NCBI GenBank assembly: GCA_018222965.1
Contig: JAAEZH010000004.1
Coordinates: forward strand, 62,001-126,000
Length of the DNA: 64,000 nt
Origin: Bacteroidota bacterium
GTDB taxonomy: Bacteria > Bacteroidota > Bacteroidia > Chitinophagales > Saprospiraceae
Direction of reading: 5' to 3'
This document shows, piece by piece, positions 60,277-64,000 of the stretch. Made by a program: the position numbers and the translations under genes. The notes beneath the pieces were generated by a model. That model worked only from the letters and a program-made list of their open reading frames with translations, made no database searches and had not been told where the DNA came from. The first letter of the stretch is position 1; every line of letters starts with the position of its first letter.

Positions 60277-62190
60277 TTATTTACTGAGTTGGCTTTTTAT
60301 CATCCTGGCCTGCTCGTTGTCCGGATTGATCTTTAGGACACGATCAAGCAAACGGAGTGCCCCTTCGATCTCCTGTTGTTGATAGAGCATGGCCGATTTA
60401 TTGATTAGTGCCTGTTCGTAATCGGGATCTAAATCCAGGGCCTTATCGTAATGGTAGGCAGCCGTTTCAAAATTGCCTTCCAGCGCAAGGAGGTACCCCA
60501 GATTACAATGAGCGATCGGTCGCTTGCTGTTTTCGCTAAGCACTTTTCGGAAATTCTCCTCTGCTTTATCGGGTTGCCCGCTGATTGCCTGAGCGATGCC
60601 GAGCTTCTCGAGGAATTCCAGATTCAGGGGCTGCCCTTCAACGGCTTTGGCAAACCAGTTTGCTGCTTGCTGTCCATCGCCCGTTTGAAAAAAGGCTTCT
60701 CCGATCCGGTAGGCAGTCCAGGGAGAAGTGATGGTTTCGGGTAATGTAAGCTTTGTGATAGCCCCCAAATCTTTCCTCAGGTACAAATACTGCACGTTTA
60801 CTTCCAGAGCTTCGGCCTGTCCTTTTATTCGATCCAGGTAATAGCGGGCGGAATCCAGCATCATATCATTGGCTACAAATTTTTCATACATATCCAGATA
60901 AGCCCGAGCCATGTCCAGGTCGGTGGCATTTTCTTTGGTTAGAATTTTTAATCCGAGGAATCGGGCTTCTCCTTCTGATTCTGTTTTTATATGCTTTCCG
61001 CGAATGTTTTCCCGGCTGATGTAGTGATCTGTGATATTGACATGCGGAATATCAATGCTGGAGGAGGGCGGCATATGGCAATGCACACAATTATCAGCGG
61101 TTGTTTCTTCCTCAGCTTTTGCGGCATGATCCCGGCTACAGAATGTCTGTGCTTCCCCTCCGTGGCAGGACTGGCAGGCTTTATTAAAATCTGCCGTTTG
61201 ATCCACCTCCCGAACGCTTTGATGCGGATTGTGGCAGGTGATGCAGGTCAGGTCTGAATTTTCATAGCATTCACTCAGTCGCAATCGGTCGGCCTGTGAA
61301 GCCATGATGAAGCGTTCGTGGCTGTCGGTGTAGCGGGGCAGGTATACATTCATGACCTCGCTGAGTGCCATGCCCGGCCGAAAATCGTAGAAGTCCTTTC
61401 CGGGTTCTAAAACTGCCAGTCCCTGGAGGTGACAGCGCTGGCAAAGATCCATTTGCAGGTCTCTGGGCAACCTTTTGGGATTGACGATGCTGTAATCTGC
61501 AAATTTACTGGTGTCGATGATTTCACCGGCCAGCTTTTCGCGTACATGCAATTCGCCGGGACCGTGGCAGCGTTCGCATTCAATGCCGGTTGGCATTTCG
61601 TGGTATTTATTGAGTGATCCTTCCACGGCTTGAGGGAGGTGATTGTGGCAGGTGATGCATTCGGAAGTCAGGTATCGGCTAAAGCGCAGATTGCCGCCAC
61701 CGTCAAAGCCGGGCGCCAGATCCCAGCGTTCTTCCTGGGTGTAATAGGTGATGGGTGCCTGATAGAAATAGCCGTTCTGGTCGATTAGGTGGGAGTTGGT
61801 ATGGTGACCCGAACCGATGATGTAGTCAATTTCTTCCAATCGTTTGTAGATGGTATCCTGTCCGTCCAGCCTGAACTCGAGCACAAAAAAACTGGTGTCT
61901 TTGAAAAAAGGGTAATAATAAAAGTCCCGGGCTTCATCATAAACCAGGGCATGATCGCCAAAACGGGCTGCCGATTTTTGTTTGGAAGCACGATCAAAGG
62001 ATTGCCCCATGCCCGTATGGATAAAAGTCTCGTGGATGTTCTCGTGACAGGAGCGGCAGGTTTCCATACCGACATAATCCACTTCGGGATCCAGATTGCG
62101 GAATACTTGTTGAACTTCGTGTTCTGAACGGCAATGCCAGCCCACAGAAAGGATAAAAAGCGCGGTACACAGCAGGATGATAAGTCGCAT
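60277..62190 (-). CDS. Seven-haem c-type cytochrome with C-terminal TPRs
   Basis: Protein of 637 residues. An N-terminal export signal (MRLIILLCTALFILSVGWHC) is followed by seven CxxCH haem sites at about 45, 178, 205, 250, 316, 339 and 368 (CRSCH, CITCH, CERCH, CQRCH, CITCH, CQSCH, CVHCH). The spacing and HNHLP/HGPGE context match cytochrome c554/NrfA-like multihaem proteins. From about 425 on, four or five TPRs follow (HCNLGYLLALEGNFETAAYHYDKALDLDPD). It is exported and should carry electrons in the periplasm; the donor, acceptor and any catalytic role are not known. It lies 31 bp after gldH, so the two may be one transcript. Confidence 0.92.
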   Translation of the reverse strand: MRLIILLCTALFILSVGWHCRSEHEVQQVFRNLDPEVDYVGMETCRSCHENIHETFIHTGMGQSFDRASKQKSAARFGDHALVYDEARDFYYYPFFKDTSFFVLEFRLDGQDTIYKRLEEIDYIIGSGHHTNSHLIDQNGYFYQAPITYYTQEERWDLAPGFDGGGNLRFSRYLTSECITCHNHLPQAVEGSLNKYHEMPTGIECERCHGPGELHVREKLAGEIIDTSKFADYSIVNPKRLPRDLQMDLCQRCHLQGLAVLEPGKDFYDFRPGMALSEVMNVYLPRYTDSHERFIMASQADRLRLSECYENSDLTCITCHNPHQSVREVDQTADFNKACQSCHGGEAQTFCSRDHAAKAEEETTADNCVHCHMPPSSSIDIPHVNITDHYISRENIRGKHIKTESEGEARFLGLKILTKENATDLDMARAYLDMYEKFVANDMMLDSARYYLDRIKGQAEALEVNVQYLYLRKDLGAITKLTLPETITSPWTAYRIGEAFFQTGDGQQAANWFAKAVEGQPLNLEFLEKLGIAQAISGQPDKAEENFRKVLSENSKRPIAHCNLGYLLALEGNFETAAYHYDKALDLDPDYEQALINKSAMLYQQQEIEGALRLLDRVLKINPDNEQARMIKSQLSK

Positions 62191-62220
62191 ACCTGCAAGA
62201 TAAAAAAGGGATAAGTAAAA

Positions 62221-62688
62221 CTAGCGCGGCCCCGCGTCCAAAACCGAAAATTCCAATGCACGGATACCGGGCAGGGGGTTGATTCGGGTGTATTGTTGGA
62301 AGGTGAATGTGTAGGTACCGGCTTCATTAAAAAAGGCACCGGTCTGGATAGGGATTTGAGCTTCGCACCAATCGCTGTTGCAATCGCCATACCATACTCC
62401 CGCTTTGTCGGCCAACTCCAGCGAAACCGGTTTTGAAAGGCGGCTGCCATCAGGGAAGGTGGTACTTATCTTCGTGTATAAGTTCTGACGCGGATAGCTT
62501 GTAGCGTGTTCCAGTTCGAGTATTAAGTCGTATAAATGCGTGGTGTCGGTGATCTCCACCTCAAAACTCACCGAATCTGCATAGGTCCATTCTGCCGGAT
62601 CAAATTCTTTTTCGCCTTCGTAGAGGTAATTTTCTCCGCAGGCGGAGAGGAGTAGCAGAATTACGAAGAGAGGAAGTGTACGAGCCAT
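62221..62688 (-). CDS. gldH: Gliding motility lipoprotein GldH
   Basis: Protein of 155 residues with lipobox LSAC (Cys17), then the GldH pattern: EFDPAEWTYADSVSFEVEITDTTHLYDLILELEHATSYPRQNLYTKI, and YTFTFQQYTRINPLPGI near the end. GldH is a lipoprotein needed for gliding in Flavobacterium johnsoniae and linked to the T9SS/gliding apparatus; in non-gliding species it is still conserved. This agrees with the T9SS cargo genes seen elsewhere in the window. First gene of a probable gldH-cytochrome unit. Confidence 0.9.
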   Translation of the reverse strand: MARTLPLFVILLLLSACGENYLYEGEKEFDPAEWTYADSVSFEVEITDTTHLYDLILELEHATSYPRQNLYTKISTTFPDGSRLSKPVSLELADKAGVWYGDCNSDWCEAQIPIQTGAFFNEAGTYTFTFQQYTRINPLPGIRALEFSVLDAGPR

Positions 62689-62898
62689 AGAAGAAAAATG
62701 TTGCTAATTTGGGAGAACCTCATAAACCGGTTCACATCGGGCAAAGATAGCGTTGTAAATCGGATTTGTCCTCAAAGCAAAATTGTTAGAGGTTTGAGGT
62801 GAATAAACACAGTTTGGATATTTTATGCTCCTTCGAATCCGAAGTGTATTTTTATAAAGTACTTCTGTTATTGCTCCCATTTTTTAAACCGAACACAA

Positions 62899-64000
62899 AT
62901 GAAAACAATTCTCTCCATCTTAATCCTCAATACCGTTCTAAACATTTCTCTTTACGCCCAATCCGACAGCCTCCGCGACTATCGCTGGCAAATAGGATAT
63001 GCAAATGTAGAGGACCATCCCGACTATGGGGGAATAGACATCAATTTTCATGAGTCGCCGGTAGAGTTTACCTATGTAGAAAGGGATCTCAATTTCAATC
63101 ACACCAATGCATCTATATGCAATAAAGAGGGGGAATTGCTTTTTTATACCAATGGTATTGATATATGCAATCGCTTTGGAGATACTATCCCAAATGGAAC
63201 TGGTTTGAACCCAGGTGTTTTCGCGGACGATCAGGAAGAAGATGGATATAAGCTTTCTAATGGGGCTTTTGCAATTCCAGATCCAGGGAATGAAGATTTC
63301 TATTATCTGATTCATGAAAGCTTTGAATTAATTGAATTAGCAGAAACATATACTACTACTACAAAACTCTATTATACCATAATTGATATGTCAACCCCAG
63401 ACGGCAATGTCATATCCAAAAACAACTTAATTCTGGTTGATACATTCGGAATTGGACATCTTTCGGCTGTAAGACATGCGAATGGCAGGGATTGGTGGTT
63501 CCTTAAAGCCCGCTACAACTCCAATCAATTTCATACTTTTCTAATAGACCCACAAGGCATTCATTACAGCCATTTGCAGGAGGTTGCACAGCCTATTCAC
63601 CTAATAGGAGGGGTTGGACAGGCGGTGTTTTCACCTGATGGCACAAAATATGCCAGAAATGATGGTTCTTTTGTCGTTGGATCACGATCCGTAAAGCTAT
63701 GGGATTTTGACCGATGTACTGGGGATTTAACCGATATGCGGAAGTTTGTAATCCCTGATACAAGTGTAGGGGATGGAATTGCCTTCTCTCCTAATTCCAG
63801 GTATTTGTATAGCACCATAACGGATTCCGTTTTTCAGTTTGATACGCAAGCGGCAAATCTGGAGGCTGGTATGCAGGTAGTGGCAGAATGGGATGACGAC
63901 TATGCCCCCTATCCTCATGTTGCCTGGTTTTTTATGATGCAGCTGGCTCCAAACAATAAAATCTATATAAGCGGCTTGAACAATTCCAAGATGCTCCATG
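62899..64000 (+). CDS. Exported beta-propeller-like protein, N-terminal part (cut by window end)
   Basis: Translated from the ATG at 62899, the frame stays open to the last base (367 codons). A signal peptide (MKTILSILILNTVLNISLYAQ) is followed by strands with repeated propeller-like motifs: LLFYTNGIDICNRFG, GVGQAVFSPDGTKYARNDG, VKLWDFDRCTGDLTDM, GIAFSPNSRYLYST. These resemble WD40/SBBP-type repeats of Bacteroidota secreted proteins that usually end with a gliding/T9SS C-terminal domain; whether one is present lies outside the window. Two cysteines occur in the first third. No protease motifs are seen. The start is chosen by the signal peptide. Confidence 0.82.
   Translation, partial: MKTILSILILNTVLNISLYAQSDSLRDYRWQIGYANVEDHPDYGGIDINFHESPVEFTYVERDLNFNHTNASICNKEGELLFYTNGIDICNRFGDTIPNGTGLNPGVFADDQEEDGYKLSNGAFAIPDPGNEDFYYLIHESFELIELAETYTTTTKLYYTIIDMSTPDGNVISKNNLILVDTFGIGHLSAVRHANGRDWWFLKARYNSNQFHTFLIDPQGIHYSHLQEVAQPIHLIGGVGQAVFSPDGTKYARNDGSFVVGSRSVKLWDFDRCTGDLTDMRKFVIPDTSVGDGIAFSPNSRYLYSTITDSVFQFDTQAANLEAGMQVVAEWDDDYAPYPHVAWFFMMQLAPNNKIYISGLNNSKMLH

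Noticed and set aside
1-64000. tRNA, rRNA or riboswitch genes
   Set aside because: I looked for them by eye in the spacers and recognised none; a covariance-model search would be decisive.

Overview
The window is a piece of a Bacteroidota chromosome, most likely from the Saprospiria/Lewinella-like side of the phylum (the order is inferred from overall character, not proven). The evidence is: four secreted proteins with C-terminal type IX secretion (T9SS) sorting domains, the gliding lipoprotein GldH, paired TPR-kinase/NarL and LytS/LytTR regulators, a Pycsar-effector-like membrane protein, few Shine-Dalgarno sequences, and several TAnnTTTG -7 promoter boxes of the Bacteroidota type. Gene density is normal and both strands are used. 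No rRNA, tRNA, CRISPR array, prophage or complete insertion sequence was recognised.

Layout. 0-4.4 kb: 3' half of clpB, a DUF937 protein, an HD/PycTM-like membrane protein, rlmB. 4.5-8.1 kb: a large secreted M36 metalloprotease. 8.2-13.0 kb (minus strand): a tightly packed set, trypsin-like protease / unknown partner / TPR histidine kinase / unknown secreted protein / NarL regulator. 13.1-14.8 kb: three small A/T-rich genes for exported proteins. 15.6-19.1 kb (minus): an ABC-2 exporter with its LytS kinase and LytTR regulator, preceded by three helically phased direct repeats that look like the LytTR operator. 20-25.8 kb: T9SS cargo, DinB, Crp/Fnr and DUF1801 proteins, a hydrolase and an outer-membrane protein. 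25.9-36 kb: uvrA, a GH3-family protein, recO, an HD-like protein, an HtrA protease, comF. 36-45 kb: a NatAB-like exporter, a lipid kinase, an ACMSD-like decarboxylase, trhO. 43.6-48.7 kb: a TMTC-like membrane protein coupled to a GH3-type glycosidase/beta-lactamase fusion. 49-58 kb: barrel protein, universal stress protein, secreted M12B protease, LolC/E-type permease, two coupled lipid-anchored or exported cyclophilins, polyphosphate-glucokinase-like kinase. 58-64 kb: TPR protein, seven-haem cytochrome with TPRs, gldH, and the start of another secreted protein cut by the window end.

Non-coding structure is unusually rich. A 20-21 bp near-palindrome (core CTTTCGCCGAAAG) recurs at 13 full or partial sites inside and between genes. 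A MITE-like element with TA target duplications occurs twice (1.5 kb and 33.9 kb), the shorter copy being an exact deletion derivative. A 49-bp palindrome sits between divergent genes at 38.65 kb. An intergenic repeat of about 140 bp occurs in inverted orientation at 55.2 and 60.1 kb. The best candidates for something undescribed are the iterated palindrome, the protease-partner-kinase operon, and the phased repeats ahead of the LytTR/ABC operon.
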